A program made the position numbers and the translations under genes. The notes under the pieces were generated by a model that saw nothing but the letters and a program-made list of their open reading frames with translations, was not told the DNA's origin and searched no databases. Shown here piece by piece: positions 15,761 to 23,901 of a DNA stretch of 36,406 nt. Origin of the DNA: DAOUCV01 sp034432095 (GTDB lineage: Bacteria; Chloroflexota; Dehalococcoidia; Dehalococcoidales; UBA2162). Each line of letters begins with the position of its first letter. The stretch's first letter is position 1. The stretch lies in contig DAOUCV010000036.1 of assembly GCA_034432095.1 (NCBI GenBank), positions 1-36,406 of the forward strand, read 5' to 3'.

Positions 15761-16660
15761 TTAACGCGGCCCCATAATCTGACCTCCGTGACCCCAGGGA
15801 CGAAGAACCGCAAATATCCAGGGTTTATCCTGCTTATTGACAATGAGCGGACAATGTGGGTGTCCCTTGGGCTGTATGGCTATTGTTGGAGTGGTAATTA
15901 GATGTCTTTCCATTTCTTTGCCCATGTACATCTCCACCTCCGCCGGGAATTCGCTCAGGTCATTACAGTCGCACCCCATAAAAAGCAGGAACTCAGTATA
16001 AGGATGCACATGCGGCTTATCGGGTACCGGGCCAAACCTGTACGGCGCCTTATTCATGCTTTCATACGACATATTAAACTCGAAATCTTTGCCATTAATA
16101 TTAGTTATTGCGCCGCCAGCGTCATCTCGATTAAGTGGGCCGTAGTGCCAGGCCCCTTTCCGTTCGAAAGCCAAGTGTTGAACACAGCCCCGGTGTTTTG
16201 ACTGCATAAACCCGGCGAACTCACCCGGACCCCTGTCTGAAGGCACCGGTGTTGCCTTTACCTCGGACGCCATTGAAATCGTCATAAAGATAAAGCGGTC
16301 ACTCATTCTCACGATGGTTGCCGGTAAATGCGGTAAACCTTTGGGAACGGCGACGGCTGTTGCCGTGGTAATCATATGCCTTTCCTTTTCCTCTCCCAGG
16401 CATAGCTCGACTTCCGCCCCGAGGTGGCCCATATCGTAAGTATTGGTGCCCATCCAAATCATCACCTGGTCAAAATCGTGCACCTCTGACCCGAAGGGTT
16501 CTTTGCCCATTTTGCCAGCCGCCCAGTAGGTTCCGTATTGAACATTAACATCATAGCCGAGAAATTCGCCATTCATCTCGGTTCCCTGCCGGTACAAGCC
16601 CGGCCCATAATCCTGGAAGGACAGGCTTTTGATCAAGTGTCCGTATTTTGTTTCAGCCAT
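15761..16660 (-). CDS. Double-cupin-like protein with internal duplication
   Basis: The 299-residue product is made of two similar halves. Matching pieces are AEVELCLGEEKERHMITT with PKGLPH in the first, and AEVEMYMGKEMERHLITT with PKGHPH in the second. The second half has a cupin metal motif, H217-x-H219-x3-E223, followed by a later His. In the first half the equivalent site is degenerate (H61 and Q65), so probably only one half binds metal. ATG 16660 is preceded by AGGAGGTGGG; an in-frame ATG at 16687 has no SD. I do not know the reaction. Its position directly before the thiamine-diphosphate enzyme suggests that it works in the same pathway. Confidence 0.75.
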   Translation of the reverse strand: MAETKYGHLIKSLSFQDYGPGLYRQGTEMNGEFLGYDVNVQYGTYWAAGKMGKEPFGSEVHDFDQVMIWMGTNTYDMGHLGAEVELCLGEEKERHMITTATAVAVPKGLPHLPATIVRMSDRFIFMTISMASEVKATPVPSDRGPGEFAGFMQSKHRGCVQHLAFERKGAWHYGPLNRDDAGGAITNINGKDFEFNMSYESMNKAPYRFGPVPDKPHVHPYTEFLLFMGCDCNDLSEFPAEVEMYMGKEMERHLITTPTIAIQPKGHPHCPLIVNKQDKPWIFAVLRPWGHGGQIMGPR

Positions 16661-16707
16661 TTCCCACCTCCTCCCTGTTAATGTCAAGAAATGAGATAAG
16701 CCTATAA

Positions 16708-16736
16708 AGTATACTGTAGCATCAACCTTCAGTCAA
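16708..16736 (-). promoter_or_regulatory. Sigma70-type promoter of the cupin/ThDP operon
   Basis: Read on the minus strand, TTGACT (16731-16736) and TATACT (16708-16713) are separated by exactly 17 bases. Predicted transcription starts near 16700, about 40 bases before the cupin start codon. Confidence 0.75.
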
Positions 16737-16764
16737 TAAACCGTCTTCCTGGAGAATGACCAGC

Positions 16765-16793
16765 TTGCCCTCTTTCCTGGGTTCGACTATAAT
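16765..16793 (+). promoter_or_regulatory. Sigma70-type promoter of the radical SAM gene
   Basis: TTGCCC at 16765-16770 and TATAAT at 16788-16793 are 17 bases apart. The start codon at 16814 follows, with GGGGGA as SD. This promoter is back-to-back with the cupin-operon promoter; the two -35 boxes are 28 bases apart. Confidence 0.7.
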
Positions 16794-16813
16794 TGAGGCT
16801 GGGGGATATTGAT

Positions 16814-17980
16814 ATGACCGATATTTCAGGGGTTGGCGATACGGGGTATGTAGTTGATATAGCCAGATTAAGGACTTTTTCCTTTGAAATCGGACCCATT
16901 CGACCACCCAGTGAGGGTGGTAGCTTTTCTCTGCTACTCAGGGTGACCAGGAACTGTCCCTGGAGTAGGTGCGCTTTTTGTTATGGCAGGTTCTATAACC
17001 GCGAGCGGTTTGAGCTGAGGTCAGTTGAAGCAGTAAAAGCCGATATTGATGCGGTCAGGGCTATCAGAGATGAGATAAAAGCCCTCTCGTGGAGGCTTGG
17101 TTTCGCCGGGAAGCTCCAACCACTGGCTAGGGTACTCCAGAGGAGCCTGCTTTACGGGCAAAAAGATGCAAAAAGCTCAGGTGAGGATGAGCTTAAGAGT
17201 TTACAGTGTGTCGTCAATGTCTATAACTGGCTTGTTTTCGGTGGTAAGACTGTTTTCTTGCAGGATGCTGATACCCCGATTATGTATACTGACCAGCTGG
17301 TAGAGGTCATAAAGTATCTAAAGAAGAGCTTTCCCACGATTGAAAGGATTACCTCCTATGCCCGGTCGAAGACTATCGGCAAGAAAAAGCCAGAAGAACT
17401 TAGTCAGCTTCGTCAGGCTGGTCTGACTAGGCTGCACATCGGTCTGGAAACGGGTGATGATGAGCTGCTTAAATATATTAATAAAGGAGTGACTGCCGAG
17501 GAGCATATTCGAGCCGGCAAGAAGGCTCTTGAAGCGGGCTTTGAGCTTTCGGAGTATATCATGCCGGGGCTGGGCGGGAAGAGCATGTGGGTTCAACACG
17601 CCATAAACACCGCCCGTGTCTTAAATGAGATAAATCCCCATTTCATCAGGTTAAGACCCTTGGTGCTCGGCGACAATACGCCGCTTTTTGAAGCCTACCA
17701 GAGAGGGGAGTTTGAGCTGACATCGCCTCACGAGCGTCTGCGGGAAATCAAGCTTATGATTGAAAATCTACAGGTCACCTCCAGGGTCTGTTTCGACCAC
17801 AACAACAATGCGTCATATTGGTCGGGAAACAGGCTTGTTCCACTAATGAAGCAGGATTACAACGGATATAAATTCCCTGAAGAAAAAGAGGTAGTGTTGG
17901 AACTCATCAACAAGGGTCTAGAACTCGATGAGAAAGTCTTCTTAGACGTAAGAGATAGTGTTGGCATACTTTCACTGTAG
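16814..17980 (+). CDS. Radical SAM protein with a C-x4-C-x2-C cluster motif
   Basis: The 388-residue product has a radical SAM barrel. Its cluster cysteines are C48, C53 and C56 in NCPWSRCAFC, giving C-x4-C-x2-C rather than the classic C-x3-C-x2-C. Other core elements are a glycine/acid region LHIGLETGDDELLKYINKGV and the strand AGFELSEYIMPGLGGKSMW. This CPW(N/S)xCxFC group occurs in many anaerobes and, as far as I know, has no established reaction. ATG 16814 is chosen because the TATAAT promoter ends at 16793; an in-frame TTG at 16793 would overlap it. It is followed after 106 bases by nuoE but probably forms its own unit. Confidence 0.85.
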   Translation: MTDISGVGDTGYVVDIARLRTFSFEIGPIRPPSEGGSFSLLLRVTRNCPWSRCAFCYGRFYNRERFELRSVEAVKADIDAVRAIRDEIKALSWRLGFAGKLQPLARVLQRSLLYGQKDAKSSGEDELKSLQCVVNVYNWLVFGGKTVFLQDADTPIMYTDQLVEVIKYLKKSFPTIERITSYARSKTIGKKKPEELSQLRQAGLTRLHIGLETGDDELLKYINKGVTAEEHIRAGKKALEAGFELSEYIMPGLGGKSMWVQHAINTARVLNEINPHFIRLRPLVLGDNTPLFEAYQRGEFELTSPHERLREIKLMIENLQVTSRVCFDHNNNASYWSGNRLVPLMKQDYNGYKFPEEKEVVLELINKGLELDEKVFLDVRDSVGILSL

Positions 17981-18086
17981 CTTTTCTTTTTGGCGGATAG
18001 CCCTGAGTTCTCTTGTAAGAAGTGCCCTCGCGTTATCTTTCTCTGGAGTTAGAGTAGTTAATGGTATTGAAAAATAAAGTCAAAAA

Positions 18087-18584
18087 GTGACTGCAAAAGA
18101 AGACAAAATTAAACAGGAAACAAGACGAATTCTAAAGAGATTCGGTAGAAAAAGAGGGAATCTGATACCTATCCTGCAAAGGGTTCAGAGAGAGCTTGGC
18201 TATCTGCCGCGGGAAGCTATGCTTGAGATTGCGCAATTTCTTGGTATTACCGAGATAGATGTCTATGGTGTAGTCACCTTCTATAACCAGTTCCGCCTCA
18301 ATCCGCCCGGGAAGCACTCGATAAGGGTATGCCTGGGGACAGCCTGCCACATGAAAGGCGGCTATATCACGCTGGATGCCTGGAAGAGAAGGCTGGGTAT
18401 CGACCTGAAACAGACCACTCCTGACGGAGAGTTTGACTTGGATAGCGTTGCCTGTGTGGGTTGCTGTGTTATGGCGCCGGTAACCGTAATTGATGATAAA
18501 CCACAGGGTAAGGTCGAGCCGACAAAAGTAGATGGCTTGCTGCTTGCCTTTGGACTTGAGAAAGAGGGTAAGGTAAGCCAGTGA
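18087..18584 (+). CDS. NuoE/HydC-like [2Fe-2S] subunit of an NADH-oxidising complex
   Basis: The 165-residue protein is a thioredoxin-like ferredoxin of the NuoE family. It has a helical N-terminal region (LQRVQRELGYLPREAM) and the cluster ligands C82-x4-C87 and C123-x3-C127 (VCLGTAC and CVGCC). It would pass electrons between the flavin of the next gene product and other clusters. The start is GTG 18087; no good SD is visible, which is unusual. The stop overlaps the GTG start of the NuoF-like gene, a typical coupled operon. The same three-subunit set occurs in NAD-linked hydrogenases and formate dehydrogenases, and as BamG-BamH-BamI of class II benzoyl-CoA reductase. Confidence 0.92.
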   Translation: MTAKEDKIKQETRRILKRFGRKRGNLIPILQRVQRELGYLPREAMLEIAQFLGITEIDVYGVVTFYNQFRLNPPGKHSIRVCLGTACHMKGGYITLDAWKRRLGIDLKQTTPDGEFDLDSVACVGCCVMAPVTVIDDKPQGKVEPTKVDGLLLAFGLEKEGKVSQ

Positions 18585-20494
18585 AGGTAAGTGAACCTGT
18601 AGTCTCGGCTTTTCAGGAGATAAAGAGCCGTGCCCAATCCCACTGGCAGGAATTGTGGAACGATAGCCGGGCAGTCATTCTGGTTGGCACTGCTACCTGC
18701 GGTCGGGCGGCCGGTGCTCTGGAAGTGCTGGAAACACTGAGAAACGAGGTCAAAAAACAGAAACTGGACTGCCCGGTAATTGAGGTCGGCTGTCTGGGGC
18801 ACTGTTATGCCGAGCCACTGGTCATTATCAGTAAGCCTACCTATCCTCCCATATGCTACGGACATGTCAATCCGGTGATAGCCGAGAGGCTAGTCAGAGA
18901 TTTTATTCTGGGCGATGACCCCTGTCTTGAGTTTGTCCTCGGTGCCCTGGAGGAGAATGACCTCGTTCCCAGCCTTCTGGACTTTCCCCGGGCGAAGTAT
19001 GAGAAAAAGATTATACTGAAAAACTGCGGTCTGATTGACCCGGAGCAGATAGACCACTATATTGCCGGCGGTGGCTATGCCGCGCTGGCGAAGGCACTCC
19101 AGATGGAGCCAGCGGAGATTATAGATGAGGTCAGAAGGTCAAAACTGAGGGGCAGGGGTGGGGCTGGTTTTCCCACCGGACAGAAGTGGGAAATCTGCCG
19201 CAGTGCTCCCGGGAAGCCTAAATATGTCATCTGCAACGGTGACGAGGGGGACCCCGGTGCCTTTATGGACAGGGCTATTCTTGAGAGTGACCCACACTCG
19301 GTACTGGAGGGAATGCTCATTGCTGGCTACGCCATTGGTGCCCGATATGGCTATATCTATGTTCGGGCTGAGTATCCTCTGGCAGTGCATCGAGTGCAGG
19401 TCGCTCTTAAGCAGGCCAGGAGGGAGGGTCTTCTGGGCAGGCATATTCTTGGCAGCCATTTCAGCTTTGACATCAGGCTGTTTCAAGGCTCGGGAGCTTT
19501 TGTCTGTGGCGAAGAGACTGCCCTTATTGCTTCGCTTGAGGGGAAAGCCGGTATACCCCATCACCGTCCCCCCTACCCGGCAACAAAAGGCTTTTACGGA
19601 AAGCCCACCCTCATCAATAATGTCAAGACTCTGGCTAGTATCCGCCACATAATTGAGAACGGGGCGGAATGGTTTGCCAGTATTGGTACTGAGCAAAGTA
19701 AAGGCACAGCGGTCTTTGCTCTGGCGGGCGAGATAGTTAATACCGGGCTGGTAGAGGTTCCGATGGGTACTACCCTTCGCCAGGTTATCTTTGATGTTGG
19801 CAGTGGCATCCCGGGGGGCAAGCGTTTTAAAGCAGTGCAGATAGGAGGTCCCTCCGGCGGCTGCCTGCCTGAGTCTGCTCTGGACCTGCCCATCGATTTC
19901 GAGTCCCTCAGTGATGCCGGGGCGATGATGGGTTCGGGGGGGATGGTGGTGCTTGATGAGGACGACTGTATGGTGGAGCTAGCCCGTTATCTCCTTGAGT
20001 TTACCCAGAGGGAGTCCTGTGGCCAGTGCACCTTCTGCCGTCTGGGAACAAAACAAATGCTGGCAGTCTTGAACGACTTTACCATAGGGAAGGGGAAACT
20101 TGAAGACCTGGCTCTGCTTGCTGAGCTGGCGGAGGATATAAAGGCAGGGTCGCTCTGCGGTCTGGGCAAGACCGCCCCCAATCCCATATTGACCACCCTG
20201 CGTTACTTCAGGGATGAATATGAAGCCCATATTATGGAGGGTCGGTGTCCCGCGCTGATGTGCCGGGAGCTTATCGCCTATTATATCTTGCCTGAGAAGT
20301 GTGAGCGCTCTTGCGATGCGTGTATCGGCACCTGCACCGTGGAGGCAATATCCCCCAATAAGCAGAGAATCAAGGTTATTGACCAGGAAAAGTGTGTCAA
20401 GTGTGGCACCTGCCTCAAAAGCTGTCCTCCGCAATATAGTGCTATCGTGAAGCTATCACCTCCCAGCAAAGTGCCGGTGGCAAAAATGAAGTAG
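18581..20494 (+). CDS. NuoF/HndC-like NADH- and FMN-binding subunit
   Basis: At 637 residues this is the long, HydB/HndC-type form of NuoF. Domains in order are: a thioredoxin-like stretch (about 1-110, with C40, C71 and C75); the FMN/NADH-binding domain with GRGGAGFPTGQKWE and NGDEGDPGAF; the SLBB and cluster region with ESCGQCTFCRLGTKQM; and a C-terminal ferredoxin-like domain. In that last domain the first motif is C-x3-C-x2-C-x3-C, one residue longer than usual, and the second is C-x2-C-x2-C-x3-C. It oxidises NADH or reduces NAD, and in related complexes this subunit takes part in flavin-based electron bifurcation. GTG 18581 overlaps the stop of the gene before. It is soluble, with no membrane segment. 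Confidence 0.92.
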   Translation: MKVSEPVVSAFQEIKSRAQSHWQELWNDSRAVILVGTATCGRAAGALEVLETLRNEVKKQKLDCPVIEVGCLGHCYAEPLVIISKPTYPPICYGHVNPVIAERLVRDFILGDDPCLEFVLGALEENDLVPSLLDFPRAKYEKKIILKNCGLIDPEQIDHYIAGGGYAALAKALQMEPAEIIDEVRRSKLRGRGGAGFPTGQKWEICRSAPGKPKYVICNGDEGDPGAFMDRAILESDPHSVLEGMLIAGYAIGARYGYIYVRAEYPLAVHRVQVALKQARREGLLGRHILGSHFSFDIRLFQGSGAFVCGEETALIASLEGKAGIPHHRPPYPATKGFYGKPTLINNVKTLASIRHIIENGAEWFASIGTEQSKGTAVFALAGEIVNTGLVEVPMGTTLRQVIFDVGSGIPGGKRFKAVQIGGPSGGCLPESALDLPIDFESLSDAGAMMGSGGMVVLDEDDCMVELARYLLEFTQRESCGQCTFCRLGTKQMLAVLNDFTIGKGKLEDLALLAELAEDIKAGSLCGLGKTAPNPILTTLRYFRDEYEAHIMEGRCPALMCRELIAYYILPEKCERSCDACIGTCTVEAISPNKQRIKVIDQEKCVKCGTCLKSCPPQYSAIVKLSPPSKVPVAKMK

Positions 20495-20496
20495 AG

Positions 20497-21147
20497 ATGA
20501 AGAAAATATCTTTAGTTATTGATAACAGGAAAATCAGAGCTTCCGAAGGAGAGAACCTCCTCTGGGTAGCGCTGGACAACGGTATCTATATTCCCAACCT
20601 GTGTGCCCTCCGGGACAAACCGGAGCCAGCGGCATCGTGCCGGTTGTGCTTTGTTGAGGTAGCGGGCAAAGAGCAACCGGTTACTGCCTGCACTGAACCA
20701 GTCAGTGAAGGTATGGTGGTGAATACCAGGGGCACGAAGGCTCTGAGGCTGGCACGCACCGGTTTCGAGCTGCTACTGGCTACCCACCCGGTAGACTGCG
20801 CCCGCTGTCTGGCAAACGGCTCCTGCGAACTGCAAAAGATAGCTCATCACCTCGGCGTTAAGCTCAGGTCAAAACGCTTAAGGGAACTTCTGCGCCAACT
20901 GCCTGTTGATGACAGTAATCCTGAATTCACCTACGACCCCAACAAGTGTGTGCTCTGTGGCCGGTGTGTCTGGGTAGGTCAGCAGCGGGGTATAGGCACC
21001 CTTGGTTTTGCCCACCGCGGCTTCGAGAGGGTGGTCACCACTTTTGGTGACGAGCCGATTGGGAAATTGAAATCCCCGGACTTCCGGGAGTGCGTCAGCG
21101 TCTGTCCCACCGGTGCCCTCGTCTTCAAGGAGGGGAAGGGGAGGTAA
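20497..21147 (+). CDS. HoxU/NuoG N-terminal-like iron-sulfur subunit
   Basis: The 216-residue protein equals only the electron-transfer part of NuoG or HydA, with no hydrogenase or molybdopterin domain. In order it has a plant-type [2Fe-2S] site (C36, C48, C51, C65) and the His/Cys cluster motif (H97, C101, C104, C110). A remnant 2x[4Fe-4S] domain follows. Of that domain, C151, C154, C157 and C203, the ligands of one cluster, are present, but the other cluster has Gly161, Ser193 and Phe196 where cysteines are expected and keeps only C199. It therefore seems to have lost one cubane cluster. It starts two bases after the NuoF-like stop and completes a three-subunit NADH module whose catalytic partner is encoded elsewhere. 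Confidence 0.88.
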   Translation: MKKISLVIDNRKIRASEGENLLWVALDNGIYIPNLCALRDKPEPAASCRLCFVEVAGKEQPVTACTEPVSEGMVVNTRGTKALRLARTGFELLLATHPVDCARCLANGSCELQKIAHHLGVKLRSKRLRELLRQLPVDDSNPEFTYDPNKCVLCGRCVWVGQQRGIGTLGFAHRGFERVVTTFGDEPIGKLKSPDFRECVSVCPTGALVFKEGKGR

Positions 21148-21222
21148 ATCTGGAGCTGGTCTTATGGTCAAATATGTGCTAGAATGGCTTGTTAAATCTC
21201 AACCCTATCAGGAAAAGGACTA

Positions 21223-21339
21223 ATGATGGCGGAGAAAAAACTTCCAGACTTAAAGACCTTCATTGAGAATGTGAATAAGAAGGATAAGGTCAGCGGTAAG
21301 AAAATCCGTTTTCATTTTGTCAAGCGAAAGAGGAAGTAG
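21223..21339 (+). CDS. Possible 38-residue basic protein
   Basis: A 38-codon frame starts at ATG 21223 with AGGAAAAGGA just upstream and ends 46 bases before gltX. The product is rich in lysine and arginine, with a very basic end (HFVKRKRK), and has no cysteines. A TGCTAGAAT extended -10-like sequence lies at 21177-21185. I do not recognise it; nucleic-acid binding would fit the charge but is a guess. Confidence 0.4.
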   Translation: MMAEKKLPDLKTFIENVNKKDKVSGKKIRFHFVKRKRK

Positions 21340-21344
21340 TTTAT

Positions 21345-21380
21345 TAACCCTATCCCCATCCCAAGCTATCAAAGGAAAGG
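21345..21380 (+). repeat. Dispersed repeat, short copy B, providing the gltX ribosome site
   Basis: This stretch begins TAACCCTATCCCC like the copy at 5476 and ends TATCAAAGGAAAGG, which matches TATCAAAGGGAAG of the inverted copy at 23902-23950. It has lost part of the central stem. Its last bases (AAAGGAAAGG) are the only SD-like sequence in front of gltX (ATG 21386). Confidence 0.5.
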
Positions 21381-21385
21381 CATAG

Positions 21386-22852
21386 ATGTCTAGTTCAGTT
21401 CGCACTCGGTTTGCCCCCAGCCCCACCGGCTATCCCCATGTGGGGAATATCAGGACAGCACTGTTTGCCTGGCTCTTTGCCCGGCACCACGGTGGCAGTT
21501 TCATTGTCCGCATCGAGGATACCGATGTCGCCCGTAAGGTCGAGGGTGCGGTAGAAGCTATCCTTGACAGCCTCAGGTGGCTGGGGCTTGACTGGGATGA
21601 GGGGCCCGACATTGGCGGTAAATATGCTCCCTATGTCCAGTCTCAACGCCTGAAGTTATATCAGGAAGCCGCCCGGCACCTCGTCTCACAGGGAAACGCC
21701 TATTACTGCTACTGCTCCCCGGAGCGCCTTGAACAAATGCGGGCCGAGCAGAAAAGACAAAAACAGCCCCCGGGCTACGACCGCCGCTGCCGCGACCTGA
21801 GTGAAAGGGAGCGAGCCCAAAGGGAGGCTGAGGGCATTACCCCGGTAGTCCGCTTCAAGACCCCCCTCAGCGGACAGACCAGATTCAAAGACTTAATCTG
21901 GGGCGAGGTAAAATTCGAGAACTCCGTCCTTGAGGACCTGGTACTGCTCAAGTCAGACGGCTACCCCACCTATAACCTGGCCAATGTGGTTGACGACCAC
22001 GCGATGGAGATTAGCCATATCATCAGGGGGGAGGAGTTTATCTCCACCACCCCCTGCCACGTGCTTTTATATCAGGCCCTGGGATTTGAGCTACCCCAGT
22101 TTGCCCACCTGCCCATGCTCCTCGGTACCGACCGTAGTAAATTAAGTAAAAGACACGGAGCGGTATCGGTTGACGAGTTTCGGAAGCAGGGCTATCTGCC
22201 GGAGGCTATGCTGAACTTCCTGGCTTTACTTGGCTGGTCCCTGGACGACAAGACCGAAATCCTATCCCGACAGCAACTCATCGAAAACTTCTCACTGGAG
22301 AGGGTCAGCAAGACAGCGGCTATATTCAACCGCCAGAAACTGGACTGGATGAACGGGGTATATATTCGCCGCCTGAGTCTGGATGACTTTACTCAGCGAG
22401 CCCTCCCCTTTTTGGAAAACGGTCTGCCTTGTGCCATCAAACGCCCGCTAGCCGTCAACTATATTAGGCAGATTATGCCTCTCATCCAGGAGCGAGCCCG
22501 GACTCTGGCTGAAGTGCCTGACCTGGTTCAGTTTTTCTTCGTTGACAAGCTTGATTACGATGCCAATTTGCTGATAGGCAAGGATATGAGCCGGGAATCA
22601 GCCACCAGAGCCCTGGAGGTATCGCAACAACGACTGGAAAAACTGGAAGCTTTTGACACTGATTCTCTGGAGGCGCTGCTCAGACCGCTAGCGATAGAAC
22701 TGGGACTGAAGACCGGTCAGCTCTTCGGCACGCTAAGGGTAGCGGTTACCGGACTGACCGCCGCGCCCCCTCTTTTCCAAACAATGGCAGTGCTGGGCAA
22801 AGAACGGTGCCTGAAGCGAATTGAAGCCGCGCTGGACAAACTGCACGAGTGA
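21386..22852 (+). CDS. gltX: Glutamyl-tRNA synthetase
   Basis: The 488-residue class I synthetase charges tRNA-Glu. The HIGH-type motif is FAPSPTGYPHVGNIRTALF near the N-terminus, and the KMSKS-type motif is RSKLSKRHG near residue 250. The family signature IRVEDTD-like IVRIEDTDV is also present. Length and order are normal. It may also charge tRNA-Gln if the organism uses the GatCAB route, but no gat gene is in the window. A radical SAM gene follows 4 bases later. Confidence 0.96.
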   Translation: MSSSVRTRFAPSPTGYPHVGNIRTALFAWLFARHHGGSFIVRIEDTDVARKVEGAVEAILDSLRWLGLDWDEGPDIGGKYAPYVQSQRLKLYQEAARHLVSQGNAYYCYCSPERLEQMRAEQKRQKQPPGYDRRCRDLSERERAQREAEGITPVVRFKTPLSGQTRFKDLIWGEVKFENSVLEDLVLLKSDGYPTYNLANVVDDHAMEISHIIRGEEFISTTPCHVLLYQALGFELPQFAHLPMLLGTDRSKLSKRHGAVSVDEFRKQGYLPEAMLNFLALLGWSLDDKTEILSRQQLIENFSLERVSKTAAIFNRQKLDWMNGVYIRRLSLDDFTQRALPFLENGLPCAIKRPLAVNYIRQIMPLIQERARTLAEVPDLVQFFFVDKLDYDANLLIGKDMSRESATRALEVSQQRLEKLEAFDTDSLEALLRPLAIELGLKTGQLFGTLRVAVTGLTAAPPLFQTMAVLGKERCLKRIEAALDKLHE

Positions 22853-22856
22853 CATA

Positions 22857-23897
22857 ATGGAAACGAATCGCCAGTTGTTTGAGCCAGGCTATATTGCTTT
22901 ATACCGGTCCGGCGAACTAAAGCGGCGGGCTGAGGCGCTAGAGTCCAGGCTGGCTTGCTGCGATATCTGTCCCCATGAGTGTGGCGTCAACCGGCTAGCC
23001 GGGGAACGGGGATTCTGCCATTCAGCCTATCTACCCATTGTCTCCGCCGTCTGCGCTCACTACGGTGAGGAACCAGTCATTTCCGGCAGCCGGGGCTCAG
23101 GGGCAATCTTCTTTGGCAACTGCAATATGAGGTGTGTCTACTGCCAGAACTACCAGATCAGCCAGGACCGGAGAAGACAGCAATCAAGGGAGATGGACTA
23201 CCACACCCTGGCAGAACGCATGCTCTATCTTCAAGATGAATTGGGCTGCCACAATATCAACCTGGTTTCCCCCTCCCACCTTGTCCCCCAGCTGGTCCGG
23301 GCGGTGCTGGAGGCAGTGCCGATGGGGCTCCGGCTGCCGCTCGTCTATAATTCCAGCGGCTATGATGGTATTAAGTCCTTGAAGGAGCTTGACGGGATAA
23401 TAGACATCTATTTGCCAGACCTGAGGTATGCCTCCAATAAATGGGCAAGAACCTATTCCAAAGTTAAAGACTATGTTGGTCATGCCCGTGCCGCCATTAA
23501 GGAGATGTACCGTCAGGTCGGAGATTTAGTGCTGGACAAAGTTGGACTGGCACAGAAAGGGCTAATTGTGCGCCACCTGATACTGCCTAACGGACTGGCG
23601 GGCAGCCGTGACTCACTCACCTGGCTGGTTCAAGAGGTCTCCCCAAAAGTTACGGTGAGTATTATGGCGCAGTACTTCCCCGCCCACCATGCTTTACGAT
23701 TTCCTCTGCTATCAAGGACAATCTCACCATCAGAGTATCAAGAGGTTGTCGACCTGGTAAACGACCTAGGGCTGGAGAATGGCTGGCTTCAGGAAATGGG
23801 CGCGTCAGAGACCTACCTGCCCGATTTCAGTCGTGAGGGTCATCCCTTCGATTCGGCTCAAGGAGAGTTAAAGAGAGGCGAAGTCTCTCTTATATAA
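22857..23897 (+). CDS. PflA-like radical SAM protein
   Basis: The 346-residue protein resembles the putative pyruvate formate-lyase activating enzyme group. An N-terminal cysteine motif (C35-x2-C38-x3-C42, then C54 in GERGFC) precedes the radical SAM motif C89-x3-C93-x2-C96 in CNMRCVYCQNYQIS. The N-terminal cysteines may form a second cluster. Its target is unknown and no glycyl-radical enzyme is nearby. ATG 22857 is 4 bases after the gltX stop; an in-frame TTG at 22821 would overlap gltX. The last 15 or so codons run into a palindromic repeat, so the C-terminal tail (after about PDFSREG) is probably not a conserved part of the protein. Confidence 0.85.
   Translation: METNRQLFEPGYIALYRSGELKRRAEALESRLACCDICPHECGVNRLAGERGFCHSAYLPIVSAVCAHYGEEPVISGSRGSGAIFFGNCNMRCVYCQNYQISQDRRRQQSREMDYHTLAERMLYLQDELGCHNINLVSPSHLVPQLVRAVLEAVPMGLRLPLVYNSSGYDGIKSLKELDGIIDIYLPDLRYASNKWARTYSKVKDYVGHARAAIKEMYRQVGDLVLDKVGLAQKGLIVRHLILPNGLAGSRDSLTWLVQEVSPKVTVSIMAQYFPAHHALRFPLLSRTISPSEYQEVVDLVNDLGLENGWLQEMGASETYLPDFSREGHPFDSAQGELKRGEVSLI
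23871..23891. repeat. Hairpin of the 9-bp-stem family inside a coding end
   Basis: AAGAGAGGC at 23871-23879 pairs with GTCTCTCTT at 23883-23891 (one G-T pair) around a GAA loop. It has the same layout as the hairpins at 5534 and 5601. It lies within the final codons of the PflA-like gene. Confidence 0.6.
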
Positions 23898-23901
23898 CTA
23901 G

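Noticed and set aside
19139..19696. Minus- and plus-strand frames of 164 to 185 codons within the NuoF-like gene
   Set aside because: They overlap the conserved FMN/NADH-binding domain; none has independent support.
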